A stretch of 64,000 nt of DNA from Streptomyces sp. WM4235 (GCF_001279725.1 NZ_LGDE01000101.1:1-64000), one strand, 5' to 3'; counted from the stretch's first letter, positions 29,233 to 38,413 are shown. Program-made: numbers and translations. The notes: generated from the sequence alone by a model not told the origin.

Positions 29233-30315
29233 TCAGAGCCAGCCGTTGCGCCGGAACCCCCGGTGGATCACGAGGCAGGCAATCGCCATGACCGCGAGCA
29301 CCAGCGGATATCCATACGTCCAGTGCAGCTCCGGCATGTGGTCGAAGTTCATGCCGTACACCCCGCAGACCATGGTCGGCACGGCGACGATCGCCGCCCA
29401 GGCCGTGATCTTGCGCATGTCCTCGTTCTGGGCCACGGTCACCTGCGCGAGGTGGGCCTGGAGGACGGAGTCGAGGAGTCCGTCGTAGGCGCCGATCTGT
29501 TCGGTGGCGCGGGTGAGGTGATCGGCCACGTCGCGGAAGTACGCGCGAACGTCGGGCGGGATGAGCGGTATCGGCTCCGTGGCCAGCAGGTGCAGCGGTC
29601 GACCGAGGGGCGCCACCGCCCTGCGCAGTTCGAGGAGTTCGCGCTTGAGCTGGTAGATCCGCCCGGCGTCGCCACGACCGCCGTACTCGCTGAACACCGC
29701 GGTCTCGACGGCGTCCATGTCGTTCTGCACGGCGTCGGTGACGGCCACGTAGTCGTCGACCACATGGTCGGCGATGGCGTGCAGCACGGCCGCCGGGCCC
29801 TTGGCAAGTTGGTCCGGGGCGGCTTCCAGGGCCTCACGGACCGGGCCGAGGGTGCCGCGGCCGCCGTGCCGGATGGTGAGGACGAAGTCCTCGCCGACGA
29901 AGGCCATCAACTCGCCGGTCTCCACGACCTCGCTGGTCGCGGTCAACTCCTCGTGTTCGACGTAGCGAACAGTCTTGAACACGGCGAAGAGGGTGTCGTC
30001 GTACCGCTCCACCTTGGGCCGCTGGTGGGCGTTGACGGCGTCCTCGACGGCGAGCGGGTGCAGGTCGAACAGCCCGGCGAGCCCGGTGATCTCCTCCTGG
30101 CTCGGCTCGTGCAGGCCGACCCACACGAAGCCCTCGCCGTTCTTGCGGACCCGGCGCAGCGCCTCGTCGACCTCCCCGCAGTCCTCCTGGCGGAGGCCGT
30201 CGCGGTAGACGAGGCAGTTGACGACCGCGCTGCCGAGAGGGGAGCGGGCCGGGTGGCTGAGGTCGACGGCCCGCCGATAGCCGCGGCGCACGGCCCGGCG
30301 CAGGTTGCTGAACAT
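29233..30315 (-). CDS. corA: CorA family Mg2+/Co2+ transporter
   Basis: 360 residues from ATG 30315. A long cytoplasmic domain (VWVGLHEPSQEEITGLAGLFDLHPLAVEDA start) and coiled helix lead to two C-terminal membrane helices; the pore signature YGMNFDHMPEL lies between them, followed by YPLVLAVMAIACLVIHRGFRRNGWL with the basic C-terminal end (quoted for the GMN and basic-sphincter features). Pentameric divalent-cation channel of the inner membrane. Monocistronic. Confidence 0.92.
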   Translation of the reverse strand: MFSNLRRAVRRGYRRAVDLSHPARSPLGSAVVNCLVYRDGLRQEDCGEVDEALRRVRKNGEGFVWVGLHEPSQEEITGLAGLFDLHPLAVEDAVNAHQRPKVERYDDTLFAVFKTVRYVEHEELTATSEVVETGELMAFVGEDFVLTIRHGGRGTLGPVREALEAAPDQLAKGPAAVLHAIADHVVDDYVAVTDAVQNDMDAVETAVFSEYGGRGDAGRIYQLKRELLELRRAVAPLGRPLHLLATEPIPLIPPDVRAYFRDVADHLTRATEQIGAYDGLLDSVLQAHLAQVTVAQNEDMRKITAWAAIVAVPTMVCGVYGMNFDHMPELHWTYGYPLVLAVMAIACLVIHRGFRRNGWL

Positions 30316-30569
30316 GGACAAGGACGTACTCCCCTTCGGCGGATCAGCCGCCAGTCTGCCACCGCCGTGCCGGTGCCCGATCCAGGACACCACCGCACCG
30401 GGACATCACCCGCGACGGAGGCCACCGGACCGGGCCGGCGACGCCGTGTGACACCGCGGGTGCCCCGGCGCGGCACGGCGAACCCCGCCGGGGCGACCGT
30501 GGCCGCCTCGGGGCGTCAGTACGATGACCTCCCCGCGACAGTCGGGACGCGGACCGGAAGGCGGAGGGC

Positions 30570-31004
30570 ATGAACGACCACGACGAGGGTGGCTCCGCCG
30601 GCCCGCACCCGTCCCGGCGTCGGGCCCAGGGGCAGTTGGAGGCCCAGGTGCTGGCCGCGCTCGGCGAGTCCCCGGAGGCCGCCACCGCGGGCTGGGTGCA
30701 GGAGCGGATCGGCGGGGGCATCGCCTACACGACGGTGATCACCATCCTGACCCGCCTGCACGACAAGGGCGCGGTCGAGCGGGAGCGGTCGGGCCGGTCG
30801 TTCCGTTGGACGCCCGTCGCGGACGGCGCGGGGCTGGCCGCGCTGCGGATGCGCAAGGTCCTGGACGGGGAAGCGGACCGTGACGCGGTGCTGGCCAGTT
30901 TCGTCACCGCGCTGTCGCCCCACGACGAACGGTTGTTGCGCGAGTTGCTCGGGGGTGAGGTGCCGGGCGGCGGATCCCCCGGCTCCGACCCGACCCGGGC
31001 TTGA
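30570..31004 (+). CDS. BlaI/MecI/CopY family transcriptional repressor
   Basis: 144 residues with the Penicillinase_R winged helix: LEAQVLAALGESPEAATAGWVQERIG, AYTTVITILTRLHDKGAVERERSGRSFRWTP (parts shown as family evidence), then a C-terminal dimerisation helix. It lies 15 bp upstream of an M56 peptidase gene, the BlaI-BlaR1-like arrangement common in actinomycetes, where the peptidase would cleave the repressor after a signal. The partner here is frameshifted. Confidence 0.88.
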   Translation: MNDHDEGGSAGPHPSRRRAQGQLEAQVLAALGESPEAATAGWVQERIGGGIAYTTVITILTRLHDKGAVERERSGRSFRWTPVADGAGLAALRMRKVLDGEADRDAVLASFVTALSPHDERLLRELLGGEVPGGGSPGSDPTRA

Positions 31005-31019
31005 CGGGACGGGACACCG

Positions 31020-31951
31020 ATGGGCCTGCTCGTCTTCCTTCCCCTGGTCCTACCCCTGACCGCCTGGCCGCTCGCCCAGCCGGCCGCGCAGCACCTGCAC
31101 CCGCGCACCGCCACCTGGCTGCTGACCGGCGCGGCCGGCGCGCTGGCCCTGTGCAGCACCCTGTGCCTGGCCCTGCTCATGGTGGTGGGCACCGCCCAAC
31201 TGCCGGGCAATCCGCTGCCCGACGCCTGGTCGGACCCCGAGGTGCGCGCGGCGCTCCCCTACGACGAGGTGGCCGGCCCCGCGGCGATCCCCGCGCTGGC
31301 GGCCGTGCTCGGCTCCGCCGCGGCCGCCGTGTGGCGCGCTCGCCGGGTCCGGCGCGACTGTCGGCGCGCGCTCGCGGGACTGGCCGACGGGCCGGTGGTG
31401 GTGCTGCCGGCCGCCGAACCGTACGCCTACGCGTTGCCCGGCCCGGGCCGGCACGGTGGCCGCGTCGTGGTGACGACGGGCCTGCTGTCGGCACTCGACC
31501 CCGCCGAGCGGCGGGCGCTGTTCGCCCACGAGCGGGCGCACCTCGCCGGTCGTCACCACCGGTTCCTGACCGTGGTGCGGCTCGCCGCCTGCGCCAACCC
31601 CTTCCTGCGGCCGTTGTGTTCGGCCGTCGCGTACACGGCCGAGCGCTGGGCGGACGAGGCCGCGGCGGCCCGGGTGGGCAATCGCCGTACGGTCGCCACG
31701 GCCATCGGCAAGGCCGCCCTGCTCACCCGACCACTCCCCCGGGGCTCCCCGCCGCGACGGCCGGGCCGGTGCCGCGCCGTGTGGCGGCACTGCTGTCCCC
31801 GGCCCCGCCTGCGCTCGTCTGGCCCCCGTTGCGCACGGCGGCCGGGCTGGCCACTTGGAGCGCGGCGGCGGGCACGACGGTCTCGGCGCTCTCCTCCGCG
31901 AACTCGGCGGTGACCCTGATCTGCGTCCTGCGAACCGCCACGGCACTCTGA
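31020..31951 (+). pseudogene. M56 family membrane metallopeptidase, frameshifted
   Basis: From ATG 31020 the frame gives a BlaR1-like membrane protease: TM segments, LPGPGRHGGRVVVTTGLLSAL, zinc motif FAHERAHLAGRHH (HExxH) and ERWADEAAAARVG. Near 31735-31745, at the run ACTCCCCCGGGG, the family-like continuation (PVPRRVAALLSP ... GLATWSAAAGTTVSALSSANSAV) moves to another frame and stops at 31951. A single-base deletion relative to an intact gene explains it; the joined product would be ~310 residues, the usual length. It may be a true mutation or a base-calling error in a homopolymer. Confidence 0.7.
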
Positions 31952-31997
31952 GGTCACCGGCGGGGCGCGGGCGCGCCGGAGAAGGGCGCGGGGCGAC

Positions 31998-32453
31998 TCA
32001 GAGGTCGAACTCGTGCGGGGGCAGGTCCAGCGCGTAGCAGGCCTCGCGCACCACGGCCTGCTCGGTCTTGTCGAAGTCCCCGTCGGCCCCGCCGATGACG
32101 ATGCCTATCTGCACCACGGCGCGCGCCTCGGTCGGCTTCTTCTTCGCCTTGGCGATCTCCTGGAGCACGCTGACCTTGCCGAAGTCGAAGTCGGTGGTGA
32201 GCTTGGTCAGGTTCGCCTCGAACCGGCGGCGCAGGTCGTCGGCGTCGAAGTTCCGCAGCACCTCGTTGCCGGCGATCAACTGCGCCACGCGCCTGCGCTC
32301 GTCGGGATCGATGGTCCCGTCGGCGGCGGCGACCAACGCGCACATCGCCATGCTCGCGTCGCGGAACGCGCCGCTCTTGAGGTCGTTCTTGGTCGCCACG
32401 AGCTGGGTCTGCATCGTCGATGCGGACTCCTTGATGCGGTCCCACAGGGCCAT
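31998..32453 (-). CDS. TerB family tellurite-resistance-like protein
   Basis: 151 residues starting MALWDRIKESASTMQTQLVATK. The all-helical TerB core has two acidic metal-binding repeats: AAADGTIDPDERRRV and GGADGDFDKTEQAVV. TerB acts with TerD-type proteins at the membrane in stress and tellurite resistance. A perfect TTCTACA-N4-TGTAGAA repeat lies 24-41 bp upstream. Single-gene unit in this window. Confidence 0.85.
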   Translation of the reverse strand: MALWDRIKESASTMQTQLVATKNDLKSGAFRDASMAMCALVAAADGTIDPDERRRVAQLIAGNEVLRNFDADDLRRRFEANLTKLTTDFDFGKVSVLQEIAKAKKKPTEARAVVQIGIVIGGADGDFDKTEQAVVREACYALDLPPHEFDL

Positions 32454-32476
32454 GAGAGCTCCATACGTCGGCTTGT

Positions 32477-32494
32477 TTCTACAACACTGTAGAA
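32477..32494 (-). promoter_or_regulatory. Inverted repeat operator upstream of terB-like gene
   Basis: TTCTACA-ACAC-TGTAGAA is a perfect 7-bp inverted repeat 24 bp upstream of the terB-like start. TACA/TGTA half-sites are typical of BlaI/CopY-type repressors, though those usually have a shorter spacer; a BlaI-type gene lies 1.9 kb away. The link is speculative. Confidence 0.45.
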
Positions 32495-32576
32495 GTTACC
32501 AGGCGTGGGTGACACACCCTCACCCCCGGTGCCCCGCCGACCGACCACCGGGCGCGCCCCGACCCGGCCGCGCGGT

Positions 32577-32969
32577 TCAACCCCGGTCGACGAACACGCT
32601 GGTCGACTTCACCCGGGCGACCGCCCTCGCGCCGACCTCCAGTCCCAGTTCCTCCACCGCCTCCCGCGTCAGCAGGGACACGACCCGGTGCGGTCCGGCC
32701 TGGATCTCCACCTGCGCGTCCACCGTGCCGAGCTTCACGGCGGTGACGATGCCCGGAAAGGCATTGCGGGCGGAGGTGTACGCGGCCCCCTCGTCTTCGT
32801 CACCCTCCTGCGCCACCCGCACGCAGAAGGCCGCCAGGTCCGGGCCCTGGACCATGCGCCGCGAGCCCTCCCGACGGGTGGGAAAGCGTTCGGCGTCGGC
32901 CCAGCGGCGCGCCGTGTCGACGCTCACCCCGAGCAATCGCGCCGCCTGGCCGATCGTGTAGGACTCCAT
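32577..32969 (-). CDS. HTH + TOBE (molybdopterin/molybdate-binding) regulator
   Basis: 130 residues. YTIGQAARLLGVSVDTARRWADAERFPT is a MerR/excisionase-type helix-turn-helix (HTH_17) at the N-terminus. The C-terminal ~65 residues (SARNAFPGIVTAVKLGTVDAQVEIQ ... LTREAVEELGLEVGARAVARVKSTSVFV, shown in parts) form a TOBE/Mop domain that binds molybdate or tungstate. Such small proteins are common in Streptomyces and probably sense molybdate. No mod transporter is adjacent. Confidence 0.85.
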   Translation of the reverse strand: MESYTIGQAARLLGVSVDTARRWADAERFPTRREGSRRMVQGPDLAAFCVRVAQEGDEDEGAAYTSARNAFPGIVTAVKLGTVDAQVEIQAGPHRVVSLLTREAVEELGLEVGARAVARVKSTSVFVDRG

Positions 32970-32994
32970 GTCGACAGCGTAGGACCTGCCCGAC

Positions 32995-33915
32995 TCAGCG
33001 CGCCGGAGGCAACAGTGCCTCCCTCGCGGCCTCCGCGATCACCTCCGCGACCACCGCGAGCGCGGGCGAGTCCAACTTCCACTGCTGCCAGTACAACGGC
33101 ACGTCCATCGTCCGCTTCGGCGTCAACAGCACCAGTTCCCCGGCCCGCAGGAGCGGGTCGGCCTGCGCCTGCGGGACCAGCCCCCACCCCAGGCCGGCGG
33201 CCACGGCGTCGCGGAATCCCTCCGAGGTCGGCACGTGGTGCCGGACCGAACTCGCCCCCGCCCCCGAGCCGGCGCCGCGCGCCAGGGTCCGCACGAACCG
33301 GTCCTGGAGCTCGTCGCGCCGGTCGAAGACGATCACCGGCGCCTCCCGCAGGTCCCGCTCCAACGGCCCGGTCAGGTAACGGGCGGCGAAATCGGGCCGG
33401 GCCACCGGCAGGTAGCGCGCCAGCCCGAGCGCCCGGACCGTGCACCCGGCCACCGGGTCCGGCGTGGAGGTGACCGCCGCCATCACCTGGCCCTCCCGGA
33501 GCAGCGCCGTGGTGTGACCCTCGTCCTCGCGGTGCAGCTCGAAGCAGACGGGCGGATCCCGGGGCACGCGGGTCAGCGCCGGCAGCAGCCAGGTGGCCAG
33601 CGAGTCGGCGTTGACCGCCATGGGCAGGCGGACCGGCTCCCGCTCCTCGTCCGCGCCCAGACCGAGTTCGGCGCGGGCGTCCCGTTCCAGCCGGGCCAGT
33701 TGGCGGGCGAACCGGATCACCACCTGCCCGGACTCCGTCGCCCGTACGGGTTTGGTGCGCATCAGCAACACCCGGCCCGTGCGCTGTTCCAGGGCCTTCA
33801 CGCGCTGACTGATCGCGGAGGGGGTCACGTGCAGGGCGGCGGCCGCGGCGTCGAAGGTGCCCTCGTCGACCACGGCGAGCAGGGTCCGCACCTGCTCCAG
33901 GGGAAGTTCTTCCAT
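32995..33915 (-). CDS. LysR family regulator of the ArgP/LysG type
   Basis: 306 residues from ATG 33915 (a GTG lies directly before it). N-terminal HTH: LEQVRTLLAVVDEGTFDAAAAALHVTPSAISQRVKALEQRTGR, in part. The effector domain contains NADSLATWLLPAL and HREDEGHTTALLREGQVMAAVT, hallmarks of ArgP (IciA)/LysG. It is divergent from a lysE exporter gene; in Corynebacterium LysG turns on lysE when Lys, Arg or His accumulate, and the same circuit is expected here. Confidence 0.9.
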   Translation of the reverse strand: MEELPLEQVRTLLAVVDEGTFDAAAAALHVTPSAISQRVKALEQRTGRVLLMRTKPVRATESGQVVIRFARQLARLERDARAELGLGADEEREPVRLPMAVNADSLATWLLPALTRVPRDPPVCFELHREDEGHTTALLREGQVMAAVTSTPDPVAGCTVRALGLARYLPVARPDFAARYLTGPLERDLREAPVIVFDRRDELQDRFVRTLARGAGSGAGASSVRHHVPTSEGFRDAVAAGLGWGLVPQAQADPLLRAGELVLLTPKRTMDVPLYWQQWKLDSPALAVVAEVIAEAAREALLPPAR

Positions 33916-33922
33916 CACGAGC

Positions 33923-33948
33923 GCTAAGGGTACGTAAAAAACTTTAGC
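33923..33948. promoter_or_regulatory. LysR-type operator between lysG-like and lysE
   Basis: GCTAA-N16-TTAGC frames an A-rich run (GTAAAAAACTT) in the 69-bp divergent region. The dyad and A+T tract fit a LysR-type binding site controlling both genes. Confidence 0.5.
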
Positions 33949-33984
33949 TGTACTGAACCGACGCGCCTGCATACGGTCGAAGCC

Positions 33985-34608
33985 ATGACACACGGCATCA
34001 CCACGGCGGGTCTCGCGGGCTTCGGCACCGGTCTCTCCCTCATCGTCGCCATCGGCGCCCAGAACGCGTTCGTCCTGCGCCAGGGAGCACGCCGCCAATC
34101 GGTCCTCGCGGTGGTGGCCATCTGTGCCTTGTCCGACGCGCTCCTCATCCTGCTCGGCGTCGCGGGGGTCGGGGCCTTCGTCAACGCCTGGCCGGCCGCG
34201 CTGACCGCCGTCGGGATCGCCGGTGGCACCTTCCTGATCTGCTACGGGATCCTCGCGGCCCGCCGGGTGCTGCGACCCGATCCGGGGGCCGCGCTCTCCA
34301 CTTCGGGCACGGCCCCCGGATCCGCCCGCACGGCCGTGCTGACCTGCCTGGCGATGACCTGGCTCAACCCGCACGTCTACCTGGACACCGTCCTGCTCGT
34401 GGGCTCCCTCGCGGCGGACCGGGGCGATCTGCGCTGGGCGTTCGGTGGCGGCGCCGTCCTGGCCAGCCTGGCGTGGTTCAGCGCGCTCGGCTACGGATCA
34501 CGGCTGCTCAGCGGTCTCCTCGCCCGGCCTTCGGCCTGGCGGGTCCTGGACGGCCTGGTCGCGGCGACGATGGTCACCATGGGCGGGCTCCTCCTGGCCG
34601 GCACCTGA
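33985..34608 (+). CDS. lysE: LysE family basic amino-acid exporter
   Basis: 207 residues with six hydrophobic segments. The N-terminal signature GFGTGLSLIVAIGAQNAFVLRQGARR (G-x-G/A-Q-N-x-F) and LAMTWLNPHVYLDTVLLVGS identify the LysE/ArgO exporter subgroup. Exports lysine and arginine across the inner membrane. Divergent partner of the LysG-like regulator. Confidence 0.92.
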   Translation: MTHGITTAGLAGFGTGLSLIVAIGAQNAFVLRQGARRQSVLAVVAICALSDALLILLGVAGVGAFVNAWPAALTAVGIAGGTFLICYGILAARRVLRPDPGAALSTSGTAPGSARTAVLTCLAMTWLNPHVYLDTVLLVGSLAADRGDLRWAFGGGAVLASLAWFSALGYGSRLLSGLLARPSAWRVLDGLVAATMVTMGGLLLAGT

Positions 34609-34698
34609 GCCCCGGACAGCCCCGGGGAACACGGCCCGGGCAGGGGGCGGGGCCGGGACGGGTAAAACTCCTGCGCGCGGGGCGGTCGTACCGGCAGC

Positions 34699-35640
34699 AT
34701 GCACGTCATGACGACACCCGCGGACGCCGCTCGTGACGCCCTCGACGGCCTGGCCCTCGGTGACGCCTTCGGGGAACTGTGGTTTCCGTGGTTCCGACCC
34801 GGCGATTCGGCGATCGAGGGAATCCGGGCGCGACGCACTCCACAGGAGCCGACCTGGCGCTGGACCGACGACACGGCGATGGCGGTGTCGGTGCTGCGGG
34901 TCCTGAGGGAGCACGGCACGGTGCGGCAGGACCGGTTGGCGGAGGCGTTCGGCGCGGCCTACGTGGCCGACGCCCACCGCGGCTACGGCAACGGCATGCG
35001 CCGACTCCTCCCGGAACTCGCGAAACGGCCGGAGAGTTGGCGCACCGAGGCGAGGAACCTCTTCAACGGTCAGGGCAGCCTCGGCAACGGCGCGGCGATG
35101 CGGGTGGCGCCCCTGGGCGCATGGTTCCACGAGGACCTGGACGAGGTGATGGATCAGGCCGTCCTGTCGGCCGAGGTCACCCACGCCCACCCGGAGGCCA
35201 TCGCGGGCGCCGTGGCGGTGGCCGTGGCCGCCGCCCTGGCCGCGCGCGGCCGGGACCGGCCCGCTCCCGAGGCGTCGACCTTCCTCCGCGAGGTGGCCGC
35301 GCTCACACCCGCCGGTCAGGTGGCGGCGGGCCTGCGCCGAGCCGCCGGGCTGCCCGCCGGCACCGCACCGGCCGAGGCCGCCGACGTGCTCGGCAACGGC
35401 CGATTGATCCGCGCGAGCGACACGGTGCCCTTCGCCCTGTGGTCCGCGGCCCGGCACCTGGACAGCCTCCTCGACGCGCTGTGGACCACCGCGGAGGGTC
35501 TCGGCGACATCGACACCAACTGCGCGATCAGCGGCGGCACGGTCGCCGCGCGCACCGGTACCGCCGGCGTCCCCGAGACCTGGTGGGCGCGGCGGGAACC
35601 CCTGCCCGGCGGCCTCGCCACGGCCCGAACCGGTACCTGA
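34699..35640 (+). CDS. ADP-ribosylglycohydrolase family protein
   Basis: 313 residues. ARH fold: GLALGDAFGELWFPW at the start, TWRWTDDTAMAVSVL with the metal Asp pair, GNGAAMRVAPLGAWF, and GDIDTNCAISGGTVAARTG near the end with the D-x-D-T metal motif. Members remove ADP-ribose from proteins or small molecules. ATG 34708 is an alternative start. The stop lies in a 12-bp tandem repeat. Confidence 0.9.
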   Translation: MHVMTTPADAARDALDGLALGDAFGELWFPWFRPGDSAIEGIRARRTPQEPTWRWTDDTAMAVSVLRVLREHGTVRQDRLAEAFGAAYVADAHRGYGNGMRRLLPELAKRPESWRTEARNLFNGQGSLGNGAAMRVAPLGAWFHEDLDEVMDQAVLSAEVTHAHPEAIAGAVAVAVAAALAARGRDRPAPEASTFLREVAALTPAGQVAAGLRRAAGLPAGTAPAEAADVLGNGRLIRASDTVPFALWSAARHLDSLLDALWTTAEGLGDIDTNCAISGGTVAARTGTAGVPETWWARREPLPGGLATARTGT

Positions 35641-35662
35641 ACCGGTACCTGAACCGGTACCT
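35627..35662. repeat. 12-bp tandem repeat, three copies
   Basis: GAACCGGTACCT is repeated three times in perfect tandem (35627-35638, 35639-35650, 35651-35662), with two decayed copies beyond. The stop codon of the ADP-ribosylglycohydrolase gene is formed at the first junction, and the second junction makes another in-frame TGA. Each unit contains the palindrome GGTACC. Confidence 0.85.
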
Positions 35663-35768
35663 GGGCCGGCGGCCCGAACCGGCGTCCTGAACCGGCACGC
35701 GCGGCGGCCGGGAGCGCGGCGGGATCCGGACGCGGCCCCGGGCATCGGCAGAGCCGCCCCGAGACGCG

Positions 35769-37118
35769 TCAGACCAGTTCGGGCTGGGGTTCGCGTCGCT
35801 GTTCCGGGATGCGCGCCGACGGGGTCGTCCGTTCCCACGACCTGGTGGTGCGCACGTAGGCGTAGATCACCGAGCCCGTCGCGAGGAGGAGCAACGGTCC
35901 GAACACCCAGGGGTGTCCGGCCATCTCCGTCGACAGGTAGCGGTACGACACCAGGAGCGCGACGAACACCGCGCCACCGTGGGCGACCAGGAGGGCTCCG
36001 GACCGGTCCCAGCCGCGGGCGAGCGAACGCAGCCCCGCCTCGATCGTGAGCGTGAACACCACGCCGGCGATGATGTCCGCGCCGTAGTGGTAACCGAAGC
36101 CCAGCGTGGCGCCGAGCGTCGCGATCAGCCAGAACGTGCCCGCGAACCGCAGGGCCCGCGGGGCCTTGCGGGAATGAATGAAGATCGCGGTGGCCCATGC
36201 CGTGTGCAGGCTGGGCATGCAATTGCGCGGGGTGAACTCGTCGAAGGGCATCTCCTGCGGGACGCCCAGCGGCGGCGGGGTGTTCGGCCACAGGTCGGCC
36301 AACGCCCACTGACCGCCGTCGGCGCCGTAGGCGAAGATGGGCCCGACCACGGGGAAGATCATGTATATGCCCGGCCCGAGCAGGCCGATGACCAGGAACG
36401 TGCGCACCAGGTGGTGGCTCGGGAAGCGCCGCTCGATCCGCACGTTGCGCAGTTGGTACAGGGCGACGGCGACCGCGGCGACCGCGAGCTGGATGTAGAC
36501 CCAGTCGAGGACGTGGGCGCCGACCGCGCCGGTGGCCTCGACCAGACGGCCCACGACCCAGGACGGGTTGCCCAGCGCGTGATCGGCGGTCGCCACGTAC
36601 TGGTCGAGGACCATCGGGCGGGTCTTGGACGTGATCAGCAGCCAGGTGTACCCGGTCTTGCGACCGGCCACGAGCAGCAGGGCCAGCCCGACGCCCTTGA
36701 GCAGCAGGGCACGCTCGCGACCCGTGCGGCGCGTGACGGCGATGACGGCGCAGCCGAGGGTCACCCACAGCGCACCGTTGCCGAACATCATGTGGGCGCC
36801 GACCAGCCACCGCACGAGCCAGAACACCAGGTCGATGCCGATCGCCGTGCCGACCGCGATGAACCGTTGCCGCCAGGTGAGCACCACCAGCATCAAGGTC
36901 ATGCTGGCGTACAGCACTGTCCCCGACTGGGGCGCGAAGATCACCTCGCGCGCCTGAACGGTCACCGGACCGGGCACGCCGTAGTGGCGCGCGGCGATCT
37001 CCAGCGCCACGAGGAAACCGAGGGCGATCACACTCACCGCGGTCCACAACAGGACCCGCGGCCGACGCCACCCGGCGAACCCGATTCCGTCACCTCTTCG
37101 CGAAACGGATCGCGACAC
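35769..37118 (-). CDS. PAP2-superfamily membrane phosphatase / inositol-phosphotransferase-like
   Basis: About 449 residues from GTG 37118 (TTG 37130 is the alternative). Polytopic, roughly 12 hydrophobic segments. PAP2 signature RNCMPSLHTAWATAIF and GFGYHYGADIIAGVVF give the catalytic His pair and Asp, as in Aur1/inositolphosphotransferase-like enzymes that act on lipid phosphates at the outer face of the membrane. The C-terminus is basic. The upstream 80 bp are unusually A+T rich, with TATATAAATAAG-type promoter sequence on either strand. Confidence 0.85.
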   Translation of the reverse strand: MSRSVSRRGDGIGFAGWRRPRVLLWTAVSVIALGFLVALEIAARHYGVPGPVTVQAREVIFAPQSGTVLYASMTLMLVVLTWRQRFIAVGTAIGIDLVFWLVRWLVGAHMMFGNGALWVTLGCAVIAVTRRTGRERALLLKGVGLALLLVAGRKTGYTWLLITSKTRPMVLDQYVATADHALGNPSWVVGRLVEATGAVGAHVLDWVYIQLAVAAVAVALYQLRNVRIERRFPSHHLVRTFLVIGLLGPGIYMIFPVVGPIFAYGADGGQWALADLWPNTPPPLGVPQEMPFDEFTPRNCMPSLHTAWATAIFIHSRKAPRALRFAGTFWLIATLGATLGFGYHYGADIIAGVVFTLTIEAGLRSLARGWDRSGALLVAHGGAVFVALLVSYRYLSTEMAGHPWVFGPLLLLATGSVIYAYVRTTRSWERTTPSARIPEQRREPQPELV

Positions 37119-37720
37119 CCTAGATATCAATTTTCAGCCGATTTATATAAATAAGACCTGTGATCATTGTCTGCTCGAACATGTTAACGGAGCTGGTACA
37201 CATCACCGATGGCAGGTGGCTCGAATGTGGCGAGCGCCTCGCCCGTCGCCCGTCATCACCCCCACCCATGGCGTACCGATGACCGGCACACGCGGCCCCT
37301 CGGGCGGGACGAAGGGACCATCAGCCGTTGAGCGTTGCCGTTACCGGCCGATGACCGTGAGTGGTGGGCGCGCACCAGGGCCCTGCCGCATGCCGATCAT
37401 CACGCGAGGCCACCAGGCACCCTCGGACGGGCAGCGCCTACCCCAGGCCCACCCGCGGGGTGGTGTGGCACCCCGGATCCATTCTGGACAGCCCGCCACA
37501 GTTCCGCGAAGCGCGGCACCGAATCCCCATTCTGTTCACTGGGCCCGGCTCGGGATGACAGCAAATTAACTGCCGTCTTCAACCATTCCCCGGCACGTGG
37601 GTAAACCAGGAAGATTCAACAATCGCTCCACTCGGGGCGTAGCGCTTGCGATCTCTCGGGAGCAGGGGTACAGAGGAAGTGAGGCGTTTTCGCCCGATCC
37701 ATCGTATTGGGGATGACCTC
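37119..37720. other. Intergenic region, A+T-rich left end, no gene supported
   Basis: About 600 bp between the divergent PAP2 and pentapeptide genes. The first 80 bp (TTTATATAAATAAG, TGTTAACGG) is the most A+T-rich stretch nearby and should hold promoters. The middle has a plus-strand open frame (37216-37569) without ribosome-binding site, conserved motif or GC3 bias; I do not call it. The right end leads into GGGGAT ahead of the next gene. Confidence 0.5.
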
Positions 37721-38413
37721 ATGCCTGGCATAGCGTGGGCTCTGCTCGGATTTCTGATTCTGCTCGGTATTCTCGGCGCGGCGGGTGCGGTCTTTGCTTG
37801 GCGTATGGCCGTCAGGGAGCCGGAGCGTGAACCCAGGATTGAAGTGCTGGCCGGCATCGGGGGCGGGTTGATTACCGGCATCGCGATCGGAGTGTCGGCT
37901 CTCTTTCTGGACAAGCAGATCGAGGAGAGCCAGAAGTATGCGACGTGGCGCGCGAACGTTGAAATCGTCGAGGCCATGCCAGGGTTCACCCCCGGCAATC
38001 GCAATATCGAGGGGATCAATTTCAGCGGCAAGCTGATGCACAACGCGGATTTCAGGGGGGTCAAAGTACAGAACGGTCAATTTCAGGATACATACCTGGA
38101 GCGATCTCACTTCGAGGGCGCCGATCTGCAGGGCGCGAACCTGATCGGGGCCAACCTCTACGAAGCAAGCCTGATAGGCACCAACCTCGACAGGGCCGAT
38201 CTGAGGAGCGCCAATCTCACCCTCGCAGTTGTCAACGGCGATAAAACCTCGTTCAAGGGAGCGAAGGTGGACGGGCACACTTGCTGGCCCGAAGGCATCG
38301 ACAAGAAGAAGCTCGACACGGTCATCGTCACGAACGAAGATCCCGACGACTTCCGAGGCGGAGAGAAGGCTCCCCACTGCACCCTGTGGAAGGGAGGGGA
38401 GCGAACCAGGTGA
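37721..38413 (+). CDS. Membrane-anchored pentapeptide-repeat protein
   Basis: 230 residues from ATG 37721 (GGGGAT upstream). Two hydrophobic segments (ALLGFLILLGILGAAGAVFAW; IGGGLITGIAIGVSALFL) are followed by a soluble part with pentapeptide repeats A(D/N)LxX: HNADFRGVKV, HFEGADLQGANLIGANLYEASLIG, DRADLRSANLTLA. Such beta-helices serve as scaffolds or mimic DNA. G+C falls to roughly 50-60 % in this gene, well below its surroundings, with less C-biased codons, suggesting foreign origin. Function unknown. Confidence 0.8.
   Translation: MPGIAWALLGFLILLGILGAAGAVFAWRMAVREPEREPRIEVLAGIGGGLITGIAIGVSALFLDKQIEESQKYATWRANVEIVEAMPGFTPGNRNIEGINFSGKLMHNADFRGVKVQNGQFQDTYLERSHFEGADLQGANLIGANLYEASLIGTNLDRADLRSANLTLAVVNGDKTSFKGAKVDGHTCWPEGIDKKKLDTVIVTNEDPDDFRGGEKAPHCTLWKGGERTR

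Noticed and set aside
37216..37569. 117-codon plus-strand frame in the A+T-shifted intergenic region
   Set aside because: No ribosome-binding site, no GC3 bias, no recognizable domain; ambiguous but unsupported.
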